From Bacillota bacterium (GTDB lineage: Bacteria > Bacillota > Clostridia > Peptostreptococcales > Anaerovoracaceae): a stretch of DNA of 44,568 nucleotides. The translations under genes and the position numbers were made by a program. This document shows positions 16,819 to 25,765 of this stretch, one piece after another. The notes beneath the pieces are model-generated. The model made no database searches, was not told the origin of the DNA, and saw only the letters and a program-made list of their open reading frames with translations. Each line of letters opens with the position of its first letter. Position 1 is the first letter of the stretch. The stretch covers positions 1-44,568 of the forward strand of contig JAEDNK010000001.1 in NCBI GenBank assembly GCA_016302545.1, written 5' to 3'.

Positions 16819-17727
16819 ATGTTTGAATGGTATTATTTAAGTGGTATCCTTATCCTTTGCGGTATCAACCTTATGGTGGTAATGGGACTGTCTCTGCTTA
16901 CAGGCTTTACCGGACTGTTTTCCTTCGGTCATGCAGGCTTCATGGCCATCGGGGCATACGTTTCTGGAGCGCTTGCCACAATGTTTCACGTACCGTTTAT
17001 TCCGGCTATACTATGCGGAGGGCTGGCGGCAATGCTCATGTCCTTCTTTATCGGAGCGCTGACTCTCAATCTTAAAGGCGACTACTTCTGTATCGCTACT
17101 CTGGGTTTCGGCGAAGCCATGAGACTTATTTTTAACAACGTACAGTTCCTCGGCGGAGCCAGAGGAATGACGGGAATTCCGATGAAATCCTCCATTGTAG
17201 TTGTGTATGTTTTCGTGGTTATCGGACTTGTGTTCATGTGGTTTCTGATTAAATCCAGACACGGCAGAAACATGATTGCCATTCGCGAAGAGGAGCTTGC
17301 TTCTCAGACGATAGGCATAAATATATTTAAATATAAGATGGAATCTCTGGCAATTTCAGCCCTTTATGCAGGCATAGGCGGAGCTCTCTGGGCCTTCTAT
17401 CTGGGATATATAAATCCTGATATTTTCAAGCTGCTCAAGTCTACGGAGCTTACCATCATGGTTATTATCGGAGGACTGGGTTCTGTGACCGGCTCAGTAG
17501 TGGGAACGTTTTTCCTCACCTTCATTCCTGAGATATTCAGAGAATTCGCTCAGTGGAGAATGGTAATTTACGGTGCGGCGGTAATTCTGGTAATGGCTGT
17601 GAGACCTCAGGGTCTTCTGGGAGGTATCGAGTTCAGTCCGACTAAGATTATTCGCTGGTTTAAAAATCTTCCTGAAAGGCGTAAAGCAGCGGCTGCTCCA
17701 AAATCAGCCGAAGGAGGTGAGTCGTAA
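16819..17727 (+). CDS. livM: Branched-chain amino acid-type ABC permease, LivM family
   Basis: 302-residue membrane permease. The LivM hallmark SLLTGFTGLFSFGHAGFMAIGAY is in the first helices (written here in part: GLFSFGHAGF), followed by GDYFCIATLGFGEAMRLI, the coupling loop EEELASQTIGINIFKYK, and GGLGSVTGSVVGTF. The C-terminus is a charged Ala/Pro/Lys tail. It ends with TAA overlapping the next ATG by one base, so translation of the ATPase is coupled. Confidence 0.93.
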   Translation: MFEWYYLSGILILCGINLMVVMGLSLLTGFTGLFSFGHAGFMAIGAYVSGALATMFHVPFIPAILCGGLAAMLMSFFIGALTLNLKGDYFCIATLGFGEAMRLIFNNVQFLGGARGMTGIPMKSSIVVVYVFVVIGLVFMWFLIKSRHGRNMIAIREEELASQTIGINIFKYKMESLAISALYAGIGGALWAFYLGYINPDIFKLLKSTELTIMVIIGGLGSVTGSVVGTFFLTFIPEIFREFAQWRMVIYGAAVILVMAVRPQGLLGGIEFSPTKIIRWFKNLPERRKAAAAPKSAEGGES

Positions 17728-18608
17728 TGGCTAGAAAAGTATTGACATTAGATCATGTTACTAAAAGATTCGGAGGTCTGACAGCAGTAGGAGATGTGAG
17801 CTTCTCTATAAACGAAGGGGAGATCTTCGGCCTCATCGGTCCTAACGGAGCGGGTAAAACTACGATTTTTAACCTTATTACAGGTGTATATACTCTTACG
17901 GAGGGCGATGTATACTTTGACGGAGGAGACGGGGAAAAGCACGTGGCGAAGGCCGACCCTTACGGTACAGGCTTCATAAACGACCTTAAAAGAAGATTCA
18001 TATTCAAGCCTCATAAACCGTCTGAAATCGCAGAAATGGGCATTACACGAACCTTTCAGAACATCAGACTGTTCAAGAAGCTTTCTGTATATGAAAACGT
18101 GCTTACAGCATGTCACAGAAGCGCATCCTATGGACTTATCGTATCCTTTTTCCCTTGGAAAGTACCGTTTACAAACATAGTCTTTCCTTGGTTCAGGAAG
18201 CAGGCTGCCCAGGAAAAGGTGCTAAACGACAAGACGGAGGAGCTTCTTAAGATGATGGGGCTGTGGGATTACCGTGAGATGACAGCGGCAAATCTGCCTT
18301 ACGGTCTCCAGAGAAAGCTGGAAATTGCAAGAGCTCTGGCACTGGACCCGAAGCTTTTGCTTCTGGACGAGCCGGCAGCAGGCATGAATCCCGAGGAGAC
18401 CATGGCTCTGGTTGATCTGGTAAAGGAAATACGGGAAAAATTCGATCTTACGGTTCTGATTATAGAGCACCACATGGATCTGGTAATGAGCCTCTGCGAC
18501 AGAATTTATGTGCTGAATTTCGGTAAATTCCTTGCGGAAGGACTTCCTGCAGACATCCAGAACAACAAGGAGGTAATAGAAGCCTACCTTGGAAAGGAGG
18601 AAGAGTGA
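17727..18608 (+). CDS. livG: ABC importer ATP-binding protein, LivG family
   Basis: 293-residue ATPase. Walker A GPNGAGKTT (about residues 38-46), Q-loop region RTFQNIRLFKKLSVYEN, signature-type LPYGLQRKLEIARAL, Walker B LLLLDEPAAGMNPEE and switch His in IIEHHMDLV. The insertion between Walker A and Q-loop (residues about 65-105, containing DGGDGEKHVAKADPYG) and the C-terminal AEGLPADIQNNKEVIEAYLG extension are LivG features. RBS GAAGGAGGTGAG. It shares its start with the livM stop (TAATG). Confidence 0.94.
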   Translation: MARKVLTLDHVTKRFGGLTAVGDVSFSINEGEIFGLIGPNGAGKTTIFNLITGVYTLTEGDVYFDGGDGEKHVAKADPYGTGFINDLKRRFIFKPHKPSEIAEMGITRTFQNIRLFKKLSVYENVLTACHRSASYGLIVSFFPWKVPFTNIVFPWFRKQAAQEKVLNDKTEELLKMMGLWDYREMTAANLPYGLQRKLEIARALALDPKLLLLDEPAAGMNPEETMALVDLVKEIREKFDLTVLIIEHHMDLVMSLCDRIYVLNFGKFLAEGLPADIQNNKEVIEAYLGKEEE

Positions 18609-18609
18609 T

Positions 18610-19311
18610 ATGCTAAAAGTTAAAGACCTGAACGTATTTTACGGCGGCATTCACGCTATCCGCGGCATAGATGTAAATGTTAAGAAGGGTGAAATCGTTA
18701 CCATTATCGGAAGTAACGGTGCAGGAAAGTCATCCATGCTCAATGCCATAAGCGGAGTGGTTAAGTATCAGGGGCAGATTGAGTACAACGGACAGCCTCT
18801 TTCCACTCAGGCTCACAATGTGGTTAAGGCAGGAATCTGTCAGGTTCCGGAGGGGCGAATTATCTTTGCAAACCTGACGGTTCACGAAAACCTTAAGATG
18901 GGTGCGTACCTCAGAAACGACAGTAAGGGAGTCAATGCGGACTTTGAGAGAGTTTATGAGCTTTTCCCTAGACTTAAGGAGAGAGAAAAGCAGATAGCAG
19001 GAACCCTTTCCGGAGGCGAACAGCAGATGCTTGCTATGGGCCGCGGACTCATGTCCTCGCCGGAGCTTATACTCCTTGACGAGCCTTCTCTGGGACTGGC
19101 GCCGCTTCTGATAAATACCATATTTGAAATTATCAGAGAGATTAAGTCCATGGGAAAGACCATTCTTCTGGTAGAGCAGAACGCTTTCAAGGCGCTGTCC
19201 GTTGCCGACTACGCCTACGTTCTGGAGCAGGGCGTCATAACCTCCGAAGGAAAGGCGTCGGAACTCATTAAAGATCCTAAGATACAGGAGGCGTATTTGG
19301 GGAAGAAGTAA
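18610..19311 (+). CDS. livF: ABC importer ATP-binding protein, LivF family
   Basis: 233-residue ATPase: Walker A GSNGAGKSS, VPEGRIIFANLTVHENL (the LivF-type Q-loop region with ExR), LSGGEQQMLAMGRGL signature, Walker B ILLDEPSLGLAPLL, and LVEQNAFKAL with Gln in place of the switch His, which is normal for LivF. The ATG at 18610 is used (MLKVKDLNVFYGG), because AAAGGAGG at 18593-18600 is 9 bp before it; an earlier in-frame ATG at 18589 overlaps livG. Last gene of the importer, followed at once by a terminator. Confidence 0.94.
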   Translation: MLKVKDLNVFYGGIHAIRGIDVNVKKGEIVTIIGSNGAGKSSMLNAISGVVKYQGQIEYNGQPLSTQAHNVVKAGICQVPEGRIIFANLTVHENLKMGAYLRNDSKGVNADFERVYELFPRLKEREKQIAGTLSGGEQQMLAMGRGLMSSPELILLDEPSLGLAPLLINTIFEIIREIKSMGKTILLVEQNAFKALSVADYAYVLEQGVITSEGKASELIKDPKIQEAYLGKK

Positions 19312-19326
19312 AATTCAAGCCATATC

Positions 19327-19365
19327 AAAACCCGCAATGCAGTCAATACTGCAAAGCGGGTTTTT
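19327..19365 (+). terminator. Rho-independent terminator of the ABC importer operon
   Basis: AAAACCCGC (19327-19335) pairs with GCGGGTTTTT, and TGCAGT pairs with ACTGCA inside, with loop CAAT. A run of five T ends at 19365. The A-rich 5' arm may also let it work for the convergent gene at 19392. Confidence 0.9.
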
Positions 19366-19391
19366 ATCGTGGTAGTTTTTTAATTCATGAT

Positions 19392-22300
19392 TTATTCGAT
19401 GATTCCCTCATCACCGGAATCGTCAGGCTCCAAAGGCTCTGTCGGGTCCGTAGGATAGGTTGGGTCCGTAGGGTCAACAGGCTCCGGGTCTATTATAGGC
19501 TCCTCTACAATGGTAACATCCTTTCCCGGCTCCGTAGGATAAACCTCAGGATTAGGATTATGGAGGTTGCAATAATAGTGAGGAAGTTCTCTCTTGTAAT
19601 CTCCCACTTTTTTGTTAGGTATATAAGGCCTCATAACACCCGATTTGGAATAGGTATTTGAGCAGGACGGAGTGGCAAGATATCCGGAATCAGAACAAAT
19701 ATGAGCCGTCCGGTTGAGAGAGCCCGACTCTTTAGGCTCCGTGCCCGACGTAAAGTATTCCGTACGGGTGGAAGCGCTTGCATCCGTAGCCAGAAGACCG
19801 CTCTTGGTGTCTATCTTTGCAGATACCACATTGGAAGGTCTCTCGGAGTAGGTGCCGCCCTTAGCACCGTCAATCTGACCCATTATTTTGCCCCAGAGGC
19901 TTGCAGCCATAGGTGACATGGATGAAAGCTTGATATTGACATCGTTTCCTATCCATATGGATGCGGAATAGTTTGCGGAGAAACCGTCAAACCATATATC
20001 GTAGCTGTCGGAAGTGGTACCGGTTTTACCGCCGACCTTTTCTCCTGAAACTCTGGCATAGGAGCCTATGCCTTCGCTGACTACTGTCTGGAGCACATCT
20101 CTCATAATCCATGCAACTCCCGGGTTAAGTACCTCTGTTTCAGTGACTGTCGGTTCGAGAAGAACGTCACCGTTCCTGTTTGTAACCTTGGTATAGCAGG
20201 AGTAGCTCTTGTGAATACCGTCATTTACAAAAGTGGAGTAAGCACTGGCCATTTCCAGTGTGGTAGCACCTTTGGTCATTCCGCCCATGCCCAGAGCGGC
20301 CAGATTGAGGTCGTTGCTGTCGCCCTCCTTGACGAGGGTGGTAAGTCCGAATCTTTCCGCTATTTCGTAGGCATAGTCTACGCCAACCTGGGACAGAATT
20401 TTTACAGCGCATACGTTTACAGACTGCTGAAGGGCAGTTCTGAAGGTGTACAGTCCCCTGTAAGCGCGGTAGGAGTTTACAGGCCAGATTTTACCGTTTA
20501 TCTTTGTAGGCTCGTCGTCAACTATGGAAGCCGCAGTGAGGTAATTGCCCCAAAGCTCAGCTCCCTGCTTGTCAAAGCCGTTATCAACAGCCGTGAACTC
20601 CTCGCCCTCGCTGGCAAGATCAAAGCTGAGCTGAAGTGCCGGTGCATATACTGCAACAGGCTTGATTGATGAACCCGGCTGACGAGGAGAGGTAGCTCTG
20701 TTAAAGAGCATTCTGCCCACAGTCTTACGACCACCTATCATTGCCTTTATTGCTCCGGTCTTGTTATCGATTATAGTCATAGCCGACTGAGGCTGGATGA
20801 CCTTCTGTTTAAGGGAATAGTCCTTCGTTGAAAGCTTTTCGCCCTCCTGAGTGAAGAACTCAGGATAATCCTCGAAAAATTTGGCGGATATAACCAGATT
20901 GTCTTCGGAGTCCCTCGATTTGTATTCCTGAGGAATGTTCAGGTAGCCTCCTGGAATGGAGTAGAACTTGTTATCCTCTATGGTGTACATACTCTTGAAT
21001 TCCACGCTGTAGTCGGTAGCGCCCTGAACGGTAGTATTGTATATGAGGAGACGTTTTCCCTTATAAATAGTCAGAGAGCCGTCTTCGTTCTTTTTATATT
21101 CGCTCTTTCTAAGCTTGAAGCTGCCGTCGCTCTCAATGTAGTTTGAGTATGCGTAAAGCAGTATGCCTCCGTTTGGATTTTTTATGTTTCCATTTTTGTC
21201 TTTGGAGTATCCCATAGGCTGAGGGAAGTTGCTGTCCTTTTTAAATTCCTTTTCAACAACAGCCTGAGCCTGTGAGTCCATGGTGGTATATATCTGCAGT
21301 CCACCGTTATATACCATTTCGCTGGCACGATTATAGTCATAACCGTACTCTTTCTGAATATCTTCGATTACCGTCTTTATTACATAGTCTGCAAAATAGT
21401 TGGAAACTGTATTTAAAGCGTCTATGGTAGGATTTACCATGTCCTTGATTTCAGTCTCATAGGCTTCGTTATATTGCTCTTCGGTAATATATCCCTGTTC
21501 AAGCATAAGCTGGAGACATGTTTTCATTCTGCCTGCAGCCGCATCATTCCAGACGTATGCTTCATCACCGTTTTTTACAATAAGGTTTTCGGTGTTTTCT
21601 GTAATATCCGAGGAGGACACCTGCTGAACCAAAGCAAATGCCGTAGGAGCCTGAGGCATTGCCGCAAGGGCTGCAGCCTCCGCTATGGTTACATCCTCGA
21701 TATCCTTAGAAAAGTATGCCTGTGACGCGGTCTGAATACCGTAGCCGAAGCCGAAGTTGACTGTATTAAGGTAAGCCTCCAGAATTTCATCCTTGCTGAG
21801 CTTGCTTTCCAGTATAACAGCATAGTATGCCTCTGTTATTTTCCTGCTGATAGAGCGTTCGCCCATTTTATCCTCAAGGTACAGATTTCTGGCCAGCTGC
21901 TGGGTTATGGTACTGGTGCCGCTTATACCGCCGCCGTGGAAGACAGCATCCTTTATAGCGCCGAAAATACGTATGATATTGAAGCCGTGGTGGCTTTCAA
22001 AGGTCTTGTCCTCCAGAGCGATGAAAGCCTTTTGAACGTGGTCGGGAATCCTGTCAATGCTGACGATGGTCCTGTTTTTATCGCCAAATATATTATCGAT
22101 TATTTCTCCCTCGTCGTCGTAAAGCACAGAGCTTTGGGAAAGAAGACTATAAATGTTATCCGTTTCGATTTTAGGCGCACGTACAATTACGGTAGCTGTA
22201 TATGCCACAACCACTAAGGCAATTGCAATAACGATGCAGATAACGAATTTAAGGGACTGCTTCTTGTTCAGCCTGTATTTTTTGCTGTTTGCCGCAGCCT

Positions 22301-22421
22301 CCCCGCCGCCTGCGGCTCTTGCCAGATCCTCTTCACGCTGCTTCTTGGCACGTCTGGAGCGGTGCTGTACTGTATCTGAATTGCCTTCATTTTTTGAATT
22401 ATAATCGTCATAATTACTCAA
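19392..22421 (-). CDS. Class A penicillin-binding protein (bifunctional PBP1A-type)
   Basis: Builds and cross-links peptidoglycan. A cytoplasmic basic N-terminus is followed by one membrane helix (about residues 55-80). The GT51 glycosyltransferase has catalytic Glu in ALEDKTFESHHG, GTSTITQQLARN, and KDEILEAYLNTV. A long linker region (about 330-540) precedes the transpeptidase with SSIK active-site Ser in RQPGSSIKPVAVY, SVN, and KTGTT. A C-terminal tail is rich in Pro, Asp, Thr and Glu (DPTDPTYPTDPTEP). The start is uncertain: I favour TTG 22421 (MSNYDDYN..., 1009 residues), 6 bp after AAAGCGGGTG, which nearly matches the full anti-16S sequence. GTG 22430 is the alternative. The very distal TTG/ATG starts upstream run through the promoter. 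Confidence 0.93.
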   Translation of the reverse strand: MSNYDDYNSKNEGNSDTVQHRSRRAKKQREEDLARAAGGGEAAANSKKYRLNKKQSLKFVICIVIAIALVVVAYTATVIVRAPKIETDNIYSLLSQSSVLYDDEGEIIDNIFGDKNRTIVSIDRIPDHVQKAFIALEDKTFESHHGFNIIRIFGAIKDAVFHGGGISGTSTITQQLARNLYLEDKMGERSISRKITEAYYAVILESKLSKDEILEAYLNTVNFGFGYGIQTASQAYFSKDIEDVTIAEAAALAAMPQAPTAFALVQQVSSSDITENTENLIVKNGDEAYVWNDAAAGRMKTCLQLMLEQGYITEEQYNEAYETEIKDMVNPTIDALNTVSNYFADYVIKTVIEDIQKEYGYDYNRASEMVYNGGLQIYTTMDSQAQAVVEKEFKKDSNFPQPMGYSKDKNGNIKNPNGGILLYAYSNYIESDGSFKLRKSEYKKNEDGSLTIYKGKRLLIYNTTVQGATDYSVEFKSMYTIEDNKFYSIPGGYLNIPQEYKSRDSEDNLVISAKFFEDYPEFFTQEGEKLSTKDYSLKQKVIQPQSAMTIIDNKTGAIKAMIGGRKTVGRMLFNRATSPRQPGSSIKPVAVYAPALQLSFDLASEGEEFTAVDNGFDKQGAELWGNYLTAASIVDDEPTKINGKIWPVNSYRAYRGLYTFRTALQQSVNVCAVKILSQVGVDYAYEIAERFGLTTLVKEGDSNDLNLAALGMGGMTKGATTLEMASAYSTFVNDGIHKSYSCYTKVTNRNGDVLLEPTVTETEVLNPGVAWIMRDVLQTVVSEGIGSYARVSGEKVGGKTGTTSDSYDIWFDGFSANYSASIWIGNDVNIKLSSMSPMAASLWGKIMGQIDGAKGGTYSERPSNVVSAKIDTKSGLLATDASASTRTEYFTSGTEPKESGSLNRTAHICSDSGYLATPSCSNTYSKSGVMRPYIPNKKVGDYKRELPHYYCNLHNPNPEVYPTEPGKDVTIVEEPIIDPEPVDPTDPTYPTDPTEPLEPDDSGDEGIIE

Positions 22422-22473
22422 ATTATTCACCCGCTTTCTATTGTAGGAATGAAAACATAAAAACTCAGAACAC

Positions 22474-22502
22474 ATTATACCATATCTTATCACTATTGCC
22501 AA
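22474..22502 (-). promoter_or_regulatory. Promoter of the penicillin-binding protein gene
   Basis: On the minus strand TTGGCA (22502-22497), exactly 17 bp, then TATAAT (22479-22474). About 50 bp before the chosen TTG start. Confidence 0.75.
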
Positions 22503-22510
22503 ACACTTTC

Positions 22511-22539
22511 TTGCATAGAAGCCGGTGATGTAATATAAT
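22511..22539 (+). promoter_or_regulatory. Promoter of comEC
   Basis: TTGCAT (22511-22516), 17-bp spacer, perfect TATAAT (22534-22539). Its -35 is only 8 bp from the -35 of the divergent penicillin-binding protein promoter. Confidence 0.75.
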
Positions 22540-22606
22540 GTAAGTAGGAAAATCTTCGATCTAGACGCCTTTTGATATCTTTATGAAACAGAGGAGAGGA
22601 GATATT

Positions 22607-24703
22607 ATGAGGCGAAAATGTTTTTTTCTATTGATTATCATCCTGATTGTGCTGTATGCTGCCGATTTTTTAGGAATTCCCATGGCCGCCGGAACGGAGG
22701 AAGCCCTGCTTTATCGCAGCATCGAATTTACGGGAAAGGTAGTGGGCTTGCAGGATAAGGGTGAATATTTAAGGCTTACCGTAAAGCTTGAAGGGGCAGA
22801 GGACCGCAAACTTAGGGCGGGAGAAAGGGTGCTGCTGAATTATTATGGCAGTGAAGAAAAGCCATGGGAGCTTTTGAACTGTCACATATCTTTTACCGCA
22901 AAGCTGGAGCTTCCTGCCGAGAGGCGAAATCCACGCTGCTTTGATTATGCCGGCTATCTTAAAAGCAGAGGAATAGGCGCTGTTGCCGGTGTCAAAGAGA
23001 TAAGAAGGGAGGAAAGGAGCTTTACTCTTAGAGAAAAATACGAGAGGAAGCTTTGGGAAAAGAAATATCTGTTTTGCCGCAGTCTGCCGGAGAGCAGCAA
23101 AGGAATAATTATAGGGGTGCTCTTCGGGGATACGGCTTTTCTGGATGAGGAGGTCTACGACGGCTTCAGGGCAAACGGAACCGCCCATATTCTTGCGGTA
23201 AGCGGTCTGCATGTAGGTCTGCTATACAGGATATATCAAAGGCTTACAGGAAAGAAAAACAGCATCCCGGCTCTTGCGGCGCTGGCCTTTGTTCTTTATT
23301 CCTACGGTGAGCTTTCCGGCTGGAGTCCCTCTGTAAGCAGAGCGGTTATAATGATTTCTCTGAGCGTGACAGCCAAGGCGGCGGATCTTCGCTATGACAC
23401 TCTTACTGCAATGAGCGTTGCCGCACTTATTCTCATAGCGAATAATCCCTATGTCATCCTTGGTACCGGCTTTCAGATGTCTTTTCTGGCTATTGTTTCT
23501 ATAACCTTCATCAGACCTCTTATGCCGATGAGAATACCCGAAACAGCTGCCGTGATGTTGTCCGTGTACTTAGGGCTGCTTCCCTATCAGATTTATCAGT
23601 TTAATTATATATCGCTGACCTCTCTGATAGCAAATATCCCTATCGTATGTCTGGCAGGCTATTTTCTTCCTGTGGCGCTGCTGGGATTTGCAGCCTATGC
23701 TTTGCTGGGAGACATGGGGCCAACCGTTGAAATTACCGATGCCATGGGCAGACTTGTCTGCTTCGTAAACGATGTGTCCTCTCTGGGAGGAAAGGGCGGC
23801 TTTGATGTAGTCTCACCGCCGGTATCCGTCCTGCTTGCATTGACGCTGCTTATGTTCTTTCTTTCGTCGGAGGCCTTTGAGATAATGAAACTGAGACGCC
23901 GGAGAAGGGGCGTGGCAGCATGCTGTGCATTAATTCTGTCAGTAGCCTTACTATTTCAGCTGTCCGTTTATTCTCCCATATCAGGGGACGACATCGTATT
24001 CGTAGACGTGGGACAGGGAGACTGCATACACATAAGATCAGGAAGGACAGATGTTCTCATAGACGGAGGCGGCAGCGTAAATTACAACCTCGGCAAAAAG
24101 ACCTTAAAACCCTATCTGCTGAAAAACGGCGCATGGAATGTGGACCTTGCCATTGCCACACACGAGCATACGGATCATATCAAAGGACTTAATGAGCTTT
24201 GCAGTGTGTATCCCGTAAAGCGGATGATGACAGGTCTTACCGCAGGGACAGTGATAGATGTGAGCAAAGATGTAAAAATTGAAACTCTGTGGCCGTCGGA
24301 AATACCTGAGGAGGTAGGGCAGGAGGACAACAGCATGTGCTCCGTATTTATGGTTTTCTATAAAGAATACAAAATACTTGTTACGGGAGATTTGGACGAA
24401 AAAGGGGAAAAAATGATGTTGGCAATGTATGAGGGAACAGATATGCTGAAGGCGGATGTGTTGAAAATAGGGCATCACGGCAGTTCGAGCAGCACCTCTG
24501 ATGCATTTCTTGAGGTTGTCAGACCTACCTATGCAGTCATACAGACAGGGAAAAATAATTACGGTCACCCTTCACCTAAAATTATTGAAAAATGTGCAAA
24601 AAAAGGTATAATAGTATACAGAAACGATTACAATGGGGCGGTAGGTTTTTGTTTCGGCAAAAATGGTATAAAATGTCATACCGTCTTGGAAAATGGAGAA
24701 TAA
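22607..24703 (+). CDS. comEC: ComEC/Rec2 DNA internalisation channel
   Basis: Polytopic membrane protein for single-stranded DNA uptake during transformation. N-terminal helix, then a DUF4131-type soluble/OB region (residues about 30-170), the Competence-domain membrane core (NGTAHILAVSGLHVGL, then ELSGWSPSVSRAVIM), and a C-terminal metallo-beta-lactamase-like domain with FVDVGQGDCIHI, LIDGGG, THEHTDHIKG and GHHGSSSS. The metal ligands look complete. ATG 22607 (698 residues) is used, since GAGGAGAGGA precedes it by 6 bp; an in-frame ATG at 22583 has no such site. No other competence genes are in the window. The comEC-holA pairing is common in Firmicutes. Confidence 0.94.
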   Translation: MRRKCFFLLIIILIVLYAADFLGIPMAAGTEEALLYRSIEFTGKVVGLQDKGEYLRLTVKLEGAEDRKLRAGERVLLNYYGSEEKPWELLNCHISFTAKLELPAERRNPRCFDYAGYLKSRGIGAVAGVKEIRREERSFTLREKYERKLWEKKYLFCRSLPESSKGIIIGVLFGDTAFLDEEVYDGFRANGTAHILAVSGLHVGLLYRIYQRLTGKKNSIPALAALAFVLYSYGELSGWSPSVSRAVIMISLSVTAKAADLRYDTLTAMSVAALILIANNPYVILGTGFQMSFLAIVSITFIRPLMPMRIPETAAVMLSVYLGLLPYQIYQFNYISLTSLIANIPIVCLAGYFLPVALLGFAAYALLGDMGPTVEITDAMGRLVCFVNDVSSLGGKGGFDVVSPPVSVLLALTLLMFFLSSEAFEIMKLRRRRRGVAACCALILSVALLFQLSVYSPISGDDIVFVDVGQGDCIHIRSGRTDVLIDGGGSVNYNLGKKTLKPYLLKNGAWNVDLAIATHEHTDHIKGLNELCSVYPVKRMMTGLTAGTVIDVSKDVKIETLWPSEIPEEVGQEDNSMCSVFMVFYKEYKILVTGDLDEKGEKMMLAMYEGTDMLKADVLKIGHHGSSSSTSDAFLEVVRPTYAVIQTGKNNYGHPSPKIIEKCAKKGIIVYRNDYNGAVGFCFGKNGIKCHTVLENGE

Positions 24704-24711
24704 TTCACTTT

Positions 24712-25761
24712 ATGGCAGGAAATTTTTCAAAAAAACAACATGCCTTCAGAAGCTTCAGTCAGGACCTTAGGGCAGATGACTTTCCGCCGGTGCTGTTCAT
24801 GTACGGACCTGAGGAATATCTGATTGACTGGGCGGCAGGCTCACTGGCAAAACGATATGTCAACCCGGGAGCGGCAGCCATTGATTATATGAAGCTTTTT
24901 GACGACTGTAGCGCTGCGGAGATTACAGAAGCTGCCGGAACATTTTCAATGTTTTCGGAAAAGAAAGTGGTATGGGTAAAGAGCTACATGCCGCTGACAG
25001 CGGTTAATCCGAGGGGGTATACTGCCTCAGACAGAGATAAAATCCTTGATTATATAAAAAATCCTAACGAACAAACAATCCTTATTTTCTCGGCAGAAGC
25101 GCCTGAGGAACGAAGTGAGCTGGTAAAAGAGCTGAAGAAAAACTGCAAAACGTACTTTTTTGATAAGCTGGATTACAGCGAGCTGGCAGCTTTCGCAGAA
25201 AAAAGATTCAGGGCGGAGGGCGTATTTATTTCCTATGAGACTTTAAAATACTTGCTGGATGAAACAGGCTATTTCAATAAGGAAACGGAATACAGGCTTT
25301 TTAATCTTGTAAACGACATAAAAAAAATAGCTGCCTATTCCGATGGGCAAAAGATAACGGAAGAGGATATCTCCGCTACTCTAAGCGGCGATATGGATAC
25401 CTTTGTATTCAACTTCCTCGATGCTGTAAGCAGTAACCGCAAGGACTTGGCTTTTGAGCTGCTTCACAACATGCTGGCTTCCGGAAACGAAGTGTTCAAT
25501 ATGATAGGAATTCTGGTAAATCATTTTGAGCTGCTGCTGGGAGTAAAGGAATTTCGGGAGGATGGCTTAGGAGCTTCGGCGATAACATCAAAGCTTAAGG
25601 TTCACGAGTTCAGAGTCAAAAAAGCCATGGCCTTTGCCGATAAATTTACCGTTGAAAGGTTGAGAAGCATACTTTCACAGCTTTACGAAACTGACAGAAA
25701 CATAAAAACAGGAGCGCTGGAGCCAAATCTGGCTCTGGAGCTTTTGGTGGGGAGGATATAA
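24712..25761 (+). CDS. holA: DNA polymerase III delta subunit
   Basis: HolA opens the sliding clamp as part of the clamp loader. The sequence from MAGNFSKKQ gives 349 residues, the usual size. An AAA+-like N-terminal domain shows VLFMYGPEEYLIDW (the delta-type, non-hydrolysing P-loop region). The middle has KVVWVKSY and TILIFSAEAPEE. The C-terminal collar domain is helical (DAVSSNRKDLAFELLHNML, NPNLALE-like ending EPNLALELLV). The reading frame is open further upstream into comEC, but ATG 24712 fits the family start. Its GGAG (24695-24698) is 13 bp away, a little far. Eight bp after comEC. Confidence 0.92.
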   Translation: MAGNFSKKQHAFRSFSQDLRADDFPPVLFMYGPEEYLIDWAAGSLAKRYVNPGAAAIDYMKLFDDCSAAEITEAAGTFSMFSEKKVVWVKSYMPLTAVNPRGYTASDRDKILDYIKNPNEQTILIFSAEAPEERSELVKELKKNCKTYFFDKLDYSELAAFAEKRFRAEGVFISYETLKYLLDETGYFNKETEYRLFNLVNDIKKIAAYSDGQKITEEDISATLSGDMDTFVFNFLDAVSSNRKDLAFELLHNMLASGNEVFNMIGILVNHFELLLGVKEFREDGLGASAITSKLKVHEFRVKKAMAFADKFTVERLRSILSQLYETDRNIKTGALEPNLALELLVGRI

Positions 25762-25765
25762 GAGA

